From Novosphingobium sp. (GTDB lineage Bacteria; Pseudomonadota; Alphaproteobacteria; Sphingomonadales; Sphingomonadaceae), in NCBI RefSeq assembly GCF_027486195.1, contig NZ_JAIXPP010000045.1, forward strand, positions 1-64,000: a stretch of 64,000 nt of DNA, read 5' to 3'. Every line of letters begins with the position of its first letter. Position 1 is the first letter of the stretch. The translations under genes were made by a program, and so were the position numbers. This document shows positions 8,913-17,362 of the stretch, in pieces. The notes beneath the pieces are model-generated. The model saw only the letters and a program-made list of their open reading frames with translations. It searched no databases and was not told the DNA's origin.

Positions 8913-9443
8913 CTACGAAAGCCGCTCCGGCACGGCCTGCGCTTCTTCGGCCAGCGTTTCGGCGGTCATCACCGCTTCCCACGGGAAGACAAACCAGCGC
9001 TTGTCGTCGGCGCGGTCGATCACTTCGGCGGTGTAATCAACGCGGGCCTTGGAGCGGCAATTGTCCTTGAGCACGGCGAAGCGCAAGTTATCGGGGTTGC
9101 AGCCGTTTTCCGAAAGCAGGCCCCGGATGTAGGCAATCGTGCCGCCGCTGTCGTTGATATCGTCCACGAAGAGCAGGCGCGTGCCGGTGGTGGACTTGTC
9201 AGCCACCTTGCCGAGCAGTTCGTCGGCAAAGCCCGGGACTTTCGAGGAATGATCGATCGAGAGCATCGGCACTTGCAACTCGTGGCTGATGTAGACCGCA
9301 GGGACGAGGCCGCCTCTGCCGATGCCGATGATGAAGTCGGGCTTCCAGCTATCGGCTGCCAGCAGCCGCGACAGGCTGCGAACGCTGCGCAGGAAATCCT
9401 CGTAGGGGATGTAGTTCAGCACGGGAGCGGCAGCTTCGGTCAT
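8913..9443 (-). CDS. purine phosphoribosyltransferase (xanthine/hypoxanthine type)
   Basis: A 176-aa type I phosphoribosyltransferase. The PRPP loop LLFVDDINDSGGT has the double Asp and the GGT turn, and DFIIGIGRGGLVPAVYIS is the core strand and helix. The C-terminal RWFVFPWEAV hood is like that of XGPRT-type enzymes. It would convert free xanthine, hypoxanthine or guanine plus PRPP to the nucleotide, so it is a salvage branch beside a catabolic cluster. It lies 85 bp downstream of the LysR gene on the same strand. The 9443 ATG is chosen because the preceding 58 codons have no family similarity. Exact base preference is not readable. Confidence 0.82.
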   Translation of the reverse strand: MTEAAAPVLNYIPYEDFLRSVRSLSRLLAADSWKPDFIIGIGRGGLVPAVYISHELQVPMLSIDHSSKVPGFADELLGKVADKSTTGTRLLFVDDINDSGGTIAYIRGLLSENGCNPDNLRFAVLKDNCRSKARVDYTAEVIDRADDKRWFVFPWEAVMTAETLAEEAQAVPERLS

Positions 9444-9528
9444 GTCCGTTGGGGTCCGTTTGTCGGGCAGCAAAGGAGAGCGGTTACCGATTCCCGCCGC
9501 GCGGGGCAATTGCGGCAAGGGCACCTTT

Positions 9529-10464
9529 TCAACCGGAATTGCGCGCGGTGCCTGCCGGGGGCCAGGCGAGTTCGGCAAACGCGGTCTGGATCTCGCCCAG
9601 CACGATATCGGCGGCATAGCTCGGCGGGCGGGCGGCGGCAGTGCACAGCGCGAGGGTCATCGGGCGCAGCACGGGATCGGAAATGCGGGTGAACGAGAGG
9701 AGTCCCTCGCGCACCTCCGTCACCACATCGAGCGAGGTGAGGATGCCGATGCCGATGCCCTGCAGCACGAGGCTGGTGATCATCTGGATGTTGTTGCTTG
9801 TCGCCTTCCGGTCGAGCGTGATGCGCGTGGTGCCCTCGAGCACGGCGATCTGCTGGTGGACCGCAAGCGGGCTGGAGGGCACGACGACGGGCGAGCCGAC
9901 GCAGGATGAAAAGCGCGCCTCGGCCTGTTCGCCGAAGGGGTGGCCGGCGGGGGTAATGAAGCCGAGATGCACGTCGACGAAAGCGCGAACGGTGATGTCG
10001 CGGTAGGATTCGGGGCCGAAGAACACGCCGAAATCGACTTCGCCGCTGGCGATCATCCGGCGCACGGTATCGTTCGCGGCGACTTTCACTTCGATGGTGA
10101 TGCCGGGGTAGCGGGTCTGGAGCGACTGGATCGCAGCCGGAATCACGCCCTTGGCCAGCGCATCGATCACCGCGATCTCGACATGGCCGCGTTTGAGCCC
10201 GCGCAAGTCCTCGATCTGGGCGCGCACTTCGGCGAGGCTCTTCTGCCAGCGCCCGCCCGCCGCCATGAGGATCTCGCCCGCCGCCGTGAGGCGCAGACCG
10301 GTGGGCAGGCGCTCGAACAGCGGCATGCCGATTTCTGCCTCGACGTTGAGGATCTGGCGGTCGATCGCCGAGGCGGACACGTTGAGCTCGTCTGCCGCCT
10401 TGCGGATCGAGCCGAGGCGGCCGACGGCGAGGAAATAGCGCAGGAAGCGGGAGAAAGCCGGCAC
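9529..10464 (-). CDS. LysR-family transcriptional regulator
   Basis: A 311-aa regulator. The N-terminal winged HTH is RFLRYFLAVGRLGSIRKAADELNVSASAIDRQILNVEAEIGMPLFER (residues 6-52), followed by the linker helix. The substrate-binding domain starts at VEIAVIDALAKG, with IEVKVAANDTVRRMIASGEVDFGVF and GIGIGILTSLDVV. It is transcribed divergently from the secreted adenosine deaminase gene with 138 bp between them, the usual layout for a LysR regulator and its target. By position it is the candidate regulator of the purine island. The effector is unknown; urate, xanthine or an intermediate is plausible. Confidence 0.92.
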   Translation of the reverse strand: MPAFSRFLRYFLAVGRLGSIRKAADELNVSASAIDRQILNVEAEIGMPLFERLPTGLRLTAAGEILMAAGGRWQKSLAEVRAQIEDLRGLKRGHVEIAVIDALAKGVIPAAIQSLQTRYPGITIEVKVAANDTVRRMIASGEVDFGVFFGPESYRDITVRAFVDVHLGFITPAGHPFGEQAEARFSSCVGSPVVVPSSPLAVHQQIAVLEGTTRITLDRKATSNNIQMITSLVLQGIGIGILTSLDVVTEVREGLLSFTRISDPVLRPMTLALCTAAARPPSYAADIVLGEIQTAFAELAWPPAGTARNSG

Positions 10465-10486
10465 CGATTTTTACCCTACCTAATTT

Positions 10487-10504
10487 TCGCAACACCTTGC
10501 GCGA
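10487..10504. promoter_or_regulatory. inverted repeat in the LysR/adenosine deaminase divergent region
   Basis: TCGC-N10-GCGA with an inner CGCAA-CACC-TTGCG inverted repeat, 23 bp upstream of the LysR start and about 100 bp upstream of the deaminase ATG. LysR regulators usually bind such interrupted palindromes near their own promoter. Seen directly as a repeat; its use as the LysR operator is inferred. Confidence 0.4.
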
Positions 10505-10602
10505 TTCATTGCATTTGCGTGAAACAGGTCAAGGTCATAATCACGCTGCAACGCAACAAACGGGATCGAAAATTGGGTCGCAGGGCAGGGGGCAGTTGGA
10601 CG

Positions 10603-12135
10603 ATGGCACGGTGCGCGCTGGGCGCGGCGCTGCTCGTCGCTTCCGCCGCCCCGGTGATCGCCGAGCCCGTTTTGAACGATGCCGCGCGCGAGGCCGCGGT
10701 TGCCAAGCTGATCGAGGAGGCGCGTGAGAGCCCGCCGGCGCTGCGCGTGCTGCTGCGCGGCATGCCCAAGGGCGGTGATCTGCACAATCACCTTGCCGGC
10801 GCGATCTATGCCGAGGATTTCCTGACCTGGGCCGCGGCCAAGGGCTTGTGTGTCGACGAGGCGGGGCTGAGCGTTGAGCCGCCACCGTGCCCGGCGGAGC
10901 GCGCGATCGATCGGTTCGCGGCGACCAACGAATTCGGCATGGACCGGCTGATCGACGCGATGTCGACGCGCGGTTTCCAGCGCGGCGTGGGGCAGAACGA
11001 CGTTTCCGGCCATACCCAGTTCTTCCGCTCGTTCGACCGCTTCGGGAAAATGGGCGGCGAGACCGCGAAGATGCTCACCGCGACGCGGCGCATCGCGGCG
11101 GGGGACCATGTTTCCTATCTCGAGCTGGATCACAACACGAATACCCTCGTTTCGGTGGTGCGCGCAGCGGGCGATGCGCCCATCGCCGCAGCGGACCTTG
11201 CTGCCGCCTACGCAAGCGAGGCAAAGGATTTTGCGCCGCTGGTGCCCCGGGCGCGGGCCGAACTCGATGCGGACGAAGCGGCTTCGGCCAAGGCCATGGC
11301 CTGCGGCACGGCGGCGGCCGAGCCCGCCTGCAAGGTGGCGGTGCATTACCTGTTCCAGGCGCTGCGCGCGCTGCCGCCGCGGCAGGTCTACCGCTCGCTG
11401 ATCCTCGGTTTCATGATGGCGGATGCGGATCCGCGCTTCGTTGGCGTCAATATCGTGATGCCCGAGGATGCCTGGCTGGCGCGCCGCGATTACGGCCTGC
11501 ACATGGCGATGATCCGCTTCCTCGTCGCGAAGTATCCGCGCGTGAAGCTTACGCTGCACGCCGGCGAGGTAACGCTTGGGCAGGTGCCGCCAGCGGACCT
11601 CAAGGACCATATTGCGCAGGCCGTGGCGGTTGGCGCGAAGCGGATCGGGCATGGCACCGGCATCGCCTTCGAGGACGAGGCCGAGGATACCATGGCCCGC
11701 ATGGCGCGTGAGGGGATTGCGGTCGAGATCAACCTCACCAGCAACGCTGTGATCCTTGGCGTCAAGGGCGCGGACCACCCCATGCGGCTCTACCGTGCGC
11801 ACGGCGTGCCGGTGGTACTTTCGACCGATGATGAGGGTGTGCTGCGCTCCGACATGACGAATGAATATGTCCGTGCCGTGCGCGAGCAGGGGCTGACCTA
11901 TCCTGAGCTCAAGCAGATCGCGCGGGCGGGCCTTGCTTATTCCTTCGTGCCCGGCGGGCCGCTGTGGAGCGATCCGGTCGCGCTGGTGCCGGTGGCGGCC
12001 TGTGCTGATTTTGCCACACCTTCTTGCAGCAAGTATCTGGCGGGCAACGAGAAGGCCCGGTTGCAGGCAGATCTTGAACACCAATTTGCAGCATACGAGG
12101 GCGCACGTCTGGCGCGGGCCGGAAAGGTGCCTTAA
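10603..12135 (+). CDS. secreted adenosine deaminase (ADGF-like)
   Basis: A 510-aa metal-dependent deaminase of the adenosine/AMP deaminase superfamily with a signal peptide (ARCALGAALLVASAAPVIAEP), so it should deaminate adenosine to inosine in the periplasm. Metal and catalytic motifs are H61-N-H63 in GMPKGGDLHNHLAG, HAGE at 319-322 (catalytic Glu), IGHGTGI, NLTSN, and STDDEG with the Asp pair at 409-410. The start segment MPKGGDLHNH and the length (classic Add is about 340 aa) match the ADGF/CECR1-like branch. Two Cys-bearing inserts (about 84-100 and 230-245) suggest disulfides. ATG chosen for the signal peptide; the long upstream frame is antisense to LysR. Confidence 0.88.
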   Translation: MARCALGAALLVASAAPVIAEPVLNDAAREAAVAKLIEEARESPPALRVLLRGMPKGGDLHNHLAGAIYAEDFLTWAAAKGLCVDEAGLSVEPPPCPAERAIDRFAATNEFGMDRLIDAMSTRGFQRGVGQNDVSGHTQFFRSFDRFGKMGGETAKMLTATRRIAAGDHVSYLELDHNTNTLVSVVRAAGDAPIAAADLAAAYASEAKDFAPLVPRARAELDADEAASAKAMACGTAAAEPACKVAVHYLFQALRALPPRQVYRSLILGFMMADADPRFVGVNIVMPEDAWLARRDYGLHMAMIRFLVAKYPRVKLTLHAGEVTLGQVPPADLKDHIAQAVAVGAKRIGHGTGIAFEDEAEDTMARMAREGIAVEINLTSNAVILGVKGADHPMRLYRAHGVPVVLSTDDEGVLRSDMTNEYVRAVREQGLTYPELKQIARAGLAYSFVPGGPLWSDPVALVPVAACADFATPSCSKYLAGNEKARLQADLEHQFAAYEGARLARAGKVP

Positions 12136-12197
12136 GAGCGTAATACGATTTGCCAAGTCAGTGGCATTATAAAAAACGGGTGCACCCAGCCACGGGG

Positions 12198-12216
12198 ATG
12201 CCGCGAAAAGCGGCAT
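12198..12216 (+). terminator. hairpin downstream of the adenosine deaminase gene
   Basis: A perfect 7-bp stem ATGCCGC with loop GAAAA and GCGGCAT, in the 196-bp gap before the TonB receptor. No U-run follows, so it is either a weak terminator/attenuator or an mRNA stabiliser for the upstream gene. Confidence 0.35.
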
Positions 12217-12331
12217 GGCGGCGGGGAAGATACCCGAGGGTTTGCGGGAGAGGCGCGGTTTCAACCACGCGCATTGCGGCCTTCACGGCGAGTGAGGGCG
12301 GTGCGCCTTTTGCGTCCCAGGGGGTTTCTCA

Positions 12332-14791
12332 ATGCTCTACCCGAATAGTTCCGCGCAAGTTTTTGCGCCGCGCAGCCTTGTGAAAGGTCTTGTTGCGCTT
12401 CTTGGTTGCACCGCGCTGACCGCGCCCGCCTTCGCGCAGGAAGCCCCCGCCGATGAGCCGCCCGCCAAGGAAGAAATCGTCGTCGTAGGCTCGCTGAACG
12501 CGCTGCCGGTGAAGGACGTCGGCTCGATCTTCGGCTTCGACAAGAACCTGGTTGAAACCCCGCGTTCGGCCTCGACCGTCTCCAAGGAGCAGATCGAGCG
12601 TTTCGGCATCACCGAGATCTATGATCTCGTGTCGCAATCGCCGGGCGTGTTCACCAACTCGTTCTTCGGCGTCGGCGGCGCTCTCGACATTCGCGGCACC
12701 CCCGGCGAAGTCTATTTCCGCGGGATCCGCCGCCTCGACAACCCGGGCAACTACCCGACCCCGATCGGCGCTTCGGACCGCATCGACATCGTGCGCGGCC
12801 CCGCCTCGCCGATCTATGGCCCGTCGAAGACCGGCGGCTACATGAACTTCGTGCCGCTGACCTCGCGCGCGGCGGGCGGCAAGTTCCTCGACAATCCCGA
12901 AGGGCAGCTTTCGTACACGGGCGGCAGCTGGGCGCGCAACGTGCTGAGCGCGCAGGTGCGCGGTCCGGGCAAGATCGGCGGCCAGGAATTCGGCTACAGC
13001 CTCTATGGCCAGGTTGAGGATTCGGGCAGCTACTACCGCAACATGTCGACCCGGCAGACGATCCTGCAGGCCGCTTTCGATACCGACCTTGCGCCCAACC
13101 TGCGGCTCGAGTTCGGCGGCATGCACCATAACTTCAAGGGCCAGCAGAACGGCGGCTGGAACCGCCTGACGCAGGACCTCGTCGACAACGGCAATTACAT
13201 CACCGGCGCGGCCAAGCCGCTGGACACCAACGGTGACGGCCAGATTTCCCATGCCGAAGCCAAGGTCGCCAACGGCGGTTTCGGGCTCAATCCGTTCGGC
13301 AGCGCGTTCTGCTCCAGCCCGCCGTTTGCCAACCCGTTTGGCGGCCTGAACAATGCGTGCCTTGCCACGCTGTACCCCGATTCCGGCCTGACCGGCGTGG
13401 GCACGGCCAAGCTGGACCGGCGCAACACGCTGACCGCGAAAGATGACAAGCTGAACAACGTGGCCAATACGGCCTATCTTGATCTCGCCTTCGATGCCGG
13501 CAACGACCTCGAGATCAAGAACCAGCTGTTCTACGATGGCTACAGGAACGAGAACGAGAACCAGTACGGCTTCTCGCAGTTCCACAAGTCTTACGTGATC
13601 GAAGACCGTATCGTCGTCTCGAAGGTGTTCAAGACCGATATCGGCAAGTTCTCGCTCGAAGTCTCGCCGTCGATCCGTTACACGAACTTCCGCCATGGCG
13701 ACGACTTCAACTATGAGTACTTCAACCGCGTCGACCTGACCGTGGGGTATAACGCGCTTTCGGATCGTCTGCTTTCGACCGAATGCGACTGCAACTATAC
13801 CAGCTACAACGTCGGTCACTACACCGACCTCGGCTTTGCCGGTCTGGCCAACCTCGATTTCAACTTCGGCCTCGATGTCACGCTCGGTGCCCGCTACGAT
13901 CACGTCAAGGTGACGACGGCCGATCTGGCTTCGAAGCTCGAGAATCCTGCCAGTGCAGGCTCGGCGAAGAATTCGAAGGGTGGCTGGTCGTGGTCGGCCA
14001 GCGCCAATTACAAGTTGCCCCTCGGGCTGATCCCCTATGTCACCATTTCGCGCCAATCGACGATCATCGCCGGGCAGGGCGCGGAAATCACGACGGCTGA
14101 CGCGCTTTCGGGCGCGTTCATCAGCGCCTCGAAGCTCTATGAAGGCGGCATCAAGGGCAGCTTCCTGAACAGCCGGCTCTATGCGGCGGTCTCGGTCTAC
14201 AAGCAGACCCGCACGGATCGCAATTCGCAGGCGATCGTGACCAACCAGGCGGTGCAGACCAAGGGTATCGAAGCCGAACTGCGCTGGTCGGTCGACAAGC
14301 ACTTCCTGCTTTCGGCCAACTACACCAAGACCAAGGTCGAGAACCTGACCGCGATCGGCGACGGCGTGCTGTTCAGCTTCTTCGGCATCGAGGATCTGAA
14401 GGGCCTGAACCCGGCGCTGTACCTTGGCGGCCAGCCGATCGGTCTCGTGCCGATCCCCAACCGCAATGCCTCGCGCCGCGCGGGTATTCCGGAGGATCTG
14501 TACTCGGCAACCGCGACCTACTCGTTCGACAATGGTCTGGCCTTCGCGGGCAGCATTTCGCACGTGCCGTCGGTGTTCTCGGGTCAGTCGCAGACGGTCC
14601 GGCTGCCGGCCTACACGCTGGTTGACGTGAGCGCTTCGTTCACCACCGGTCCGTGGCTGTTCCGCGCGGTTGTGAAGAACGCGACCAACGCCTCCTACTT
14701 CCGCGCCAACTTCACCGAACTGTTCGGCGCAACGATTGCCCTGCCCGAGCGTCCGCGCAACTGGCAGGCTTCGGTCGTCTACAAGTTCTGA
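12332..14791 (+). CDS. TonB-dependent receptor, probable nucleoside/purine uptake
   Basis: An 819-aa outer-membrane receptor. The signal peptide ends at AFAQE (about residue 35), followed by a TonB-box-like segment EEIVVVGSL. The plug domain has PRSASTVSKEQIERFG, YDLVSQSPGVFTNSF and RIDIVRGPASPIYGPSKTGGYMNF. The 22-strand barrel ends in the outer-membrane C-terminal signature WQASVVYKF. Residues 298-309 in an extracellular loop form a canonical EF-hand Ca2+ loop (DTNGDGQISHAE), and a nearby pair of Cys residues may form a disulfide. It lies between the secreted adenosine deaminase and NUP genes, which is the only evidence for a purine nucleoside substrate. Confidence 0.9.
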   Translation: MLYPNSSAQVFAPRSLVKGLVALLGCTALTAPAFAQEAPADEPPAKEEIVVVGSLNALPVKDVGSIFGFDKNLVETPRSASTVSKEQIERFGITEIYDLVSQSPGVFTNSFFGVGGALDIRGTPGEVYFRGIRRLDNPGNYPTPIGASDRIDIVRGPASPIYGPSKTGGYMNFVPLTSRAAGGKFLDNPEGQLSYTGGSWARNVLSAQVRGPGKIGGQEFGYSLYGQVEDSGSYYRNMSTRQTILQAAFDTDLAPNLRLEFGGMHHNFKGQQNGGWNRLTQDLVDNGNYITGAAKPLDTNGDGQISHAEAKVANGGFGLNPFGSAFCSSPPFANPFGGLNNACLATLYPDSGLTGVGTAKLDRRNTLTAKDDKLNNVANTAYLDLAFDAGNDLEIKNQLFYDGYRNENENQYGFSQFHKSYVIEDRIVVSKVFKTDIGKFSLEVSPSIRYTNFRHGDDFNYEYFNRVDLTVGYNALSDRLLSTECDCNYTSYNVGHYTDLGFAGLANLDFNFGLDVTLGARYDHVKVTTADLASKLENPASAGSAKNSKGGWSWSASANYKLPLGLIPYVTISRQSTIIAGQGAEITTADALSGAFISASKLYEGGIKGSFLNSRLYAAVSVYKQTRTDRNSQAIVTNQAVQTKGIEAELRWSVDKHFLLSANYTKTKVENLTAIGDGVLFSFFGIEDLKGLNPALYLGGQPIGLVPIPNRNASRRAGIPEDLYSATATYSFDNGLAFAGSISHVPSVFSGQSQTVRLPAYTLVDVSASFTTGPWLFRAVVKNATNASYFRANFTELFGATIALPERPRNWQASVVYKF

Positions 14792-14864
14792 CGAGGCCAT
14801 GGGCGAGGGGCGGCAGTGCCGTCCCTCGCAACTTTTCTGACATGATTTCAGGGTGATCGAACCC

Positions 14865-15977
14865 ATGCGCCTGCTCGCGCGACTTGCGTTCCTTGCCGCC
14901 GCCTTGCTGGCACCGGCCGCTGTTTCTGCCGCGCCAGTGGCCGATGCCGCGACGCTGGCTGCGGTCAAGGCTTGCGCCCCGGCGCGGCCCTGCGCGGCCA
15001 AACTGCCGGTGCGGGTGGTGGTCGTCACCATGTTCGAGATCGGCGCGGATAGCGGCGACAAGCCGGGCGAGTTCCAGCTCTGGAAAGAGCGCCGTCACCT
15101 CACCGAAACGCTGCCGTTCCCGCAAGGGTGGCACGATCTCGCCTATGATCCCGAAACCGGCGTGCTGGCCATCGTGACCGGCATGGGTTCGATCAAATCG
15201 GCCACGGCGGCGCTGGCGCTGGGGCTGGATGATCGGCTTGACCTTTCCAAGGCCTACTGGCTGGTGGCGGGGATCGCCGGGATCGATCCGGAGGATGCCT
15301 CGGTCGGTTCGGCCGCCTGGGCGCGCTATCTGATCGACGGCGATATCGCGCACGAGATCGATGCGCGCGAAATTCCGAAAGGCTGGTCGAGCGGCTACTT
15401 TGCGCTCCACAGCAAGGGGCCGATGGACAAGGCCCCGCTCGATCCGGTGAACGGCGAGATGTTCGAGCTCAATCCCGCGCTGCAGGACTGGGCTTATGCG
15501 CTGACGAAAGACACGGCGCTGCCCGATGATGCCCGGATTGCCGAGGCCCGCAAGGCGTTCAAGGGCTATCCCAATGCGCAGAAGCCGCCGTTCGTGCTGA
15601 AGGGCGACAACCTTGCGGCGATGACGTTCTGGCACGGCGCGAAGATGACGCAGTGGGCCAATGACTGGACCCGGTTCTGGACGCGCGGGAAAGGCGAATT
15701 CGTCACCTCCGCGATGGAGGAAACGGGCACGTTCCAGTCTATCGAATATCTCACCAAGGTCGGCCGGGCGGACCGGGACCGCGTGCTGGTGCTGCGCGCA
15801 GGCAGCAATTTCACGATGCCGCCGCCGGGCCTGGATGCGGCGACGTATCTTCTCAGCGAGAATCAGGGCTATGCCGGGATGACCGCGGCGCTGGAAAGCC
15901 TGTACATCGTGGGCGGCAAGGTGGTCGACGAGATCGTGGGGCACTGGGACCGCTACGAAAGAAGCCCGCCGAAATGA
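14865..15977 (+). CDS. NUP-family purine nucleoside protein (periplasmic)
   Basis: 370 aa with a signal peptide (RLLARLAFLAAALLAPAAVSAAP). The NUP family is visible in VRVVVVTMFEIGADSGDKPGEFQLW, VTGMGSIKSATAALALGLDDRLDL, WLVAGIAGIDPEDASVGSAAWARY and ETGTFQSIEYLTK. The family is named after a fungal nucleoside permease, but the fold is that of nucleoside phosphorylases and there are no transmembrane helices. A periplasmic nucleoside-binding or -cleaving protein is therefore more likely than a permease. ATG at 14865 has AGGGTGAT about 9 nt upstream; the GTG at 14853 is the alternative. Its stop is 10 bp before the next start. Confidence 0.85.
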   Translation: MRLLARLAFLAAALLAPAAVSAAPVADAATLAAVKACAPARPCAAKLPVRVVVVTMFEIGADSGDKPGEFQLWKERRHLTETLPFPQGWHDLAYDPETGVLAIVTGMGSIKSATAALALGLDDRLDLSKAYWLVAGIAGIDPEDASVGSAAWARYLIDGDIAHEIDAREIPKGWSSGYFALHSKGPMDKAPLDPVNGEMFELNPALQDWAYALTKDTALPDDARIAEARKAFKGYPNAQKPPFVLKGDNLAAMTFWHGAKMTQWANDWTRFWTRGKGEFVTSAMEETGTFQSIEYLTKVGRADRDRVLVLRAGSNFTMPPPGLDAATYLLSENQGYAGMTAALESLYIVGGKVVDEIVGHWDRYERSPPK

Positions 15978-15987
15978 GCGGCAGCTC

Positions 15988-17349
15988 ATGACCCTGACGC
16001 TGATCCGCAATGCGGCCGTGGTGGCGGCGATGGATGACGCGGGGAGCGAGATTGCGGGCGGCGCGGTGGCCATGCGCGATGGTGTTATCCTCGCGGTGGG
16101 AACGACCGCCGAACTGGCGCCGCTGGCCGGGCATGCCGACGAGATTATCGAGGCGGCGGGCTGCGTGGTGACGCCGGGGCTGATCAACACCCACCACCAT
16201 CTCTACCAGACGCTGACCCGCGCGGTGCCCGGCGCAACCGAGGCTTCGCTGTTCGGCTGGCTCAAGCGGCTCTACCCGATCTGGGCGCGGTATACGCCGG
16301 ACGACGTGTTTGCCGCGACGCAACTGGGGCTGGCGGAGCTGGCGCTTTCGGGTTGCTCGCTCAGCTCGGATCATCTGTACTTGTTCCCGAATGGCGTGAC
16401 GCTGGATGATACGATCCATGCCGCCGCCGGAATCGGCGTGCGCTTCCATGCGACGCGCGGCAGCATGAGCGTGGGGGAAAGCGCCGGGGGCCTGCCGCCG
16501 GACAGTCTTGTCGAGCGTGAGGATGCGATTCTGGCGGACTGCATCCGCGTGATCGACCGCTTCCACGATGCTTCGGACGGCGCGATGGTGCGTGTGGGCG
16601 TGGCGCCGTGCTCGCCTTTCTCGGTGAGCCGCGAGCTGATGCGCGATGCGGCGCTGCTGGCGCGCGACAAGGGCGTGATGCTGCACACCCATCTCGCCGA
16701 AGATGCTGATGACGTGGCCTTCAGCCTTGAGCGGTTCGGCTGCCGGCCGGGGCAATATGCCGAGGAGCTCGGCTGGACCGGGCCTGACGTGTGGCATGCG
16801 CACTGCGTGCAGCTCGATGCGAAAGAGATCGACCTCTTTGCGCGCACGCGGACCGGGGTGGCGCATTGTCCGGGCTCGAACTGCCGGCTGGGCTCGGGCG
16901 TCGCGCCGGTGCGGGCGATGGTCGATGCCGGGGTGCCGGTGGGGCTGGGAGTCGATGGCTCGGCCTCGAATGACACGGCGAACCTGCTGGGCGAGGCGCG
17001 GCAGGCCATGCTGCTCCAGCGGGTGACGCACGGCGCGACAGCATTTGCCGCACGCGAGGCGCTGAAGCTGGCGACACGCGGCGGCGCGGCGGTGCTCGGG
17101 CGGCCTGATCTGGGCCAGCTGAAACCGGGCATGCGCGGCGATGTGGCGGTGTGGGACATGGCCGAGGTAGCCTCGACCGGGGCGTGGGATCTGGTCGCCG
17201 GGCTCATCCTCGCGCCGCCTTCCGGTGTGCGGGACCTGTTTGTGGAAGGCCGCGCGGTCGTGCGCGGCGGCGACCTCGTCCGTACGCCCCGCGCGCATAT
17301 CCTGGCGGCAGCCCGCCGCTCGCTCGACCGGCTTATCGCCACCGGCTAG
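15988..17349 (+). CDS. 8-oxoguanine deaminase
   Basis: A 453-aa amidohydrolase that should deaminate 8-oxoguanine to urate, feeding directly into PuuD. Zn ligands and catalytic residues: NTHHHLYQTLTRA near residue 70, HTHLAED, WHAHCVQL, and the Asp of GLGVDGSASND. PLFGWLKRLYPIWARYTP-type and RGSMSVGESAGGLPPDS segments, together with APCSPFSVS, closely follow the Pseudomonas PA0142-type 8-oxoguanine deaminases as I recall them. The length is typical. It lies 13 bp before the NCS2 permease. It could also act on other oxidised or aminated purines. Confidence 0.88.
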   Translation: MTLTLIRNAAVVAAMDDAGSEIAGGAVAMRDGVILAVGTTAELAPLAGHADEIIEAAGCVVTPGLINTHHHLYQTLTRAVPGATEASLFGWLKRLYPIWARYTPDDVFAATQLGLAELALSGCSLSSDHLYLFPNGVTLDDTIHAAAGIGVRFHATRGSMSVGESAGGLPPDSLVEREDAILADCIRVIDRFHDASDGAMVRVGVAPCSPFSVSRELMRDAALLARDKGVMLHTHLAEDADDVAFSLERFGCRPGQYAEELGWTGPDVWHAHCVQLDAKEIDLFARTRTGVAHCPGSNCRLGSGVAPVRAMVDAGVPVGLGVDGSASNDTANLLGEARQAMLLQRVTHGATAFAAREALKLATRGGAAVLGRPDLGQLKPGMRGDVAVWDMAEVASTGAWDLVAGLILAPPSGVRDLFVEGRAVVRGGDLVRTPRAHILAAARRSLDRLIATG

Positions 17350-17362
17350 GAGACTGCCCGCC

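Noticed and set aside
9940..10602. Upstream extension of the adenosine deaminase frame
   Set aside because: It runs antisense through the LysR gene; the signal peptide at 10603 marks the real start.
12329..15061. 910-aa open frame on the minus strand
   Set aside because: It is antisense to the TonB receptor and NUP genes, whose family motifs are unmistakable; the translation shows no family pattern.
17225..17362. 46-codon extension of the NCS2 permease
   Set aside because: Overlaps the deaminase gene with no similarity; GTG at 17363 has a good ribosome site.
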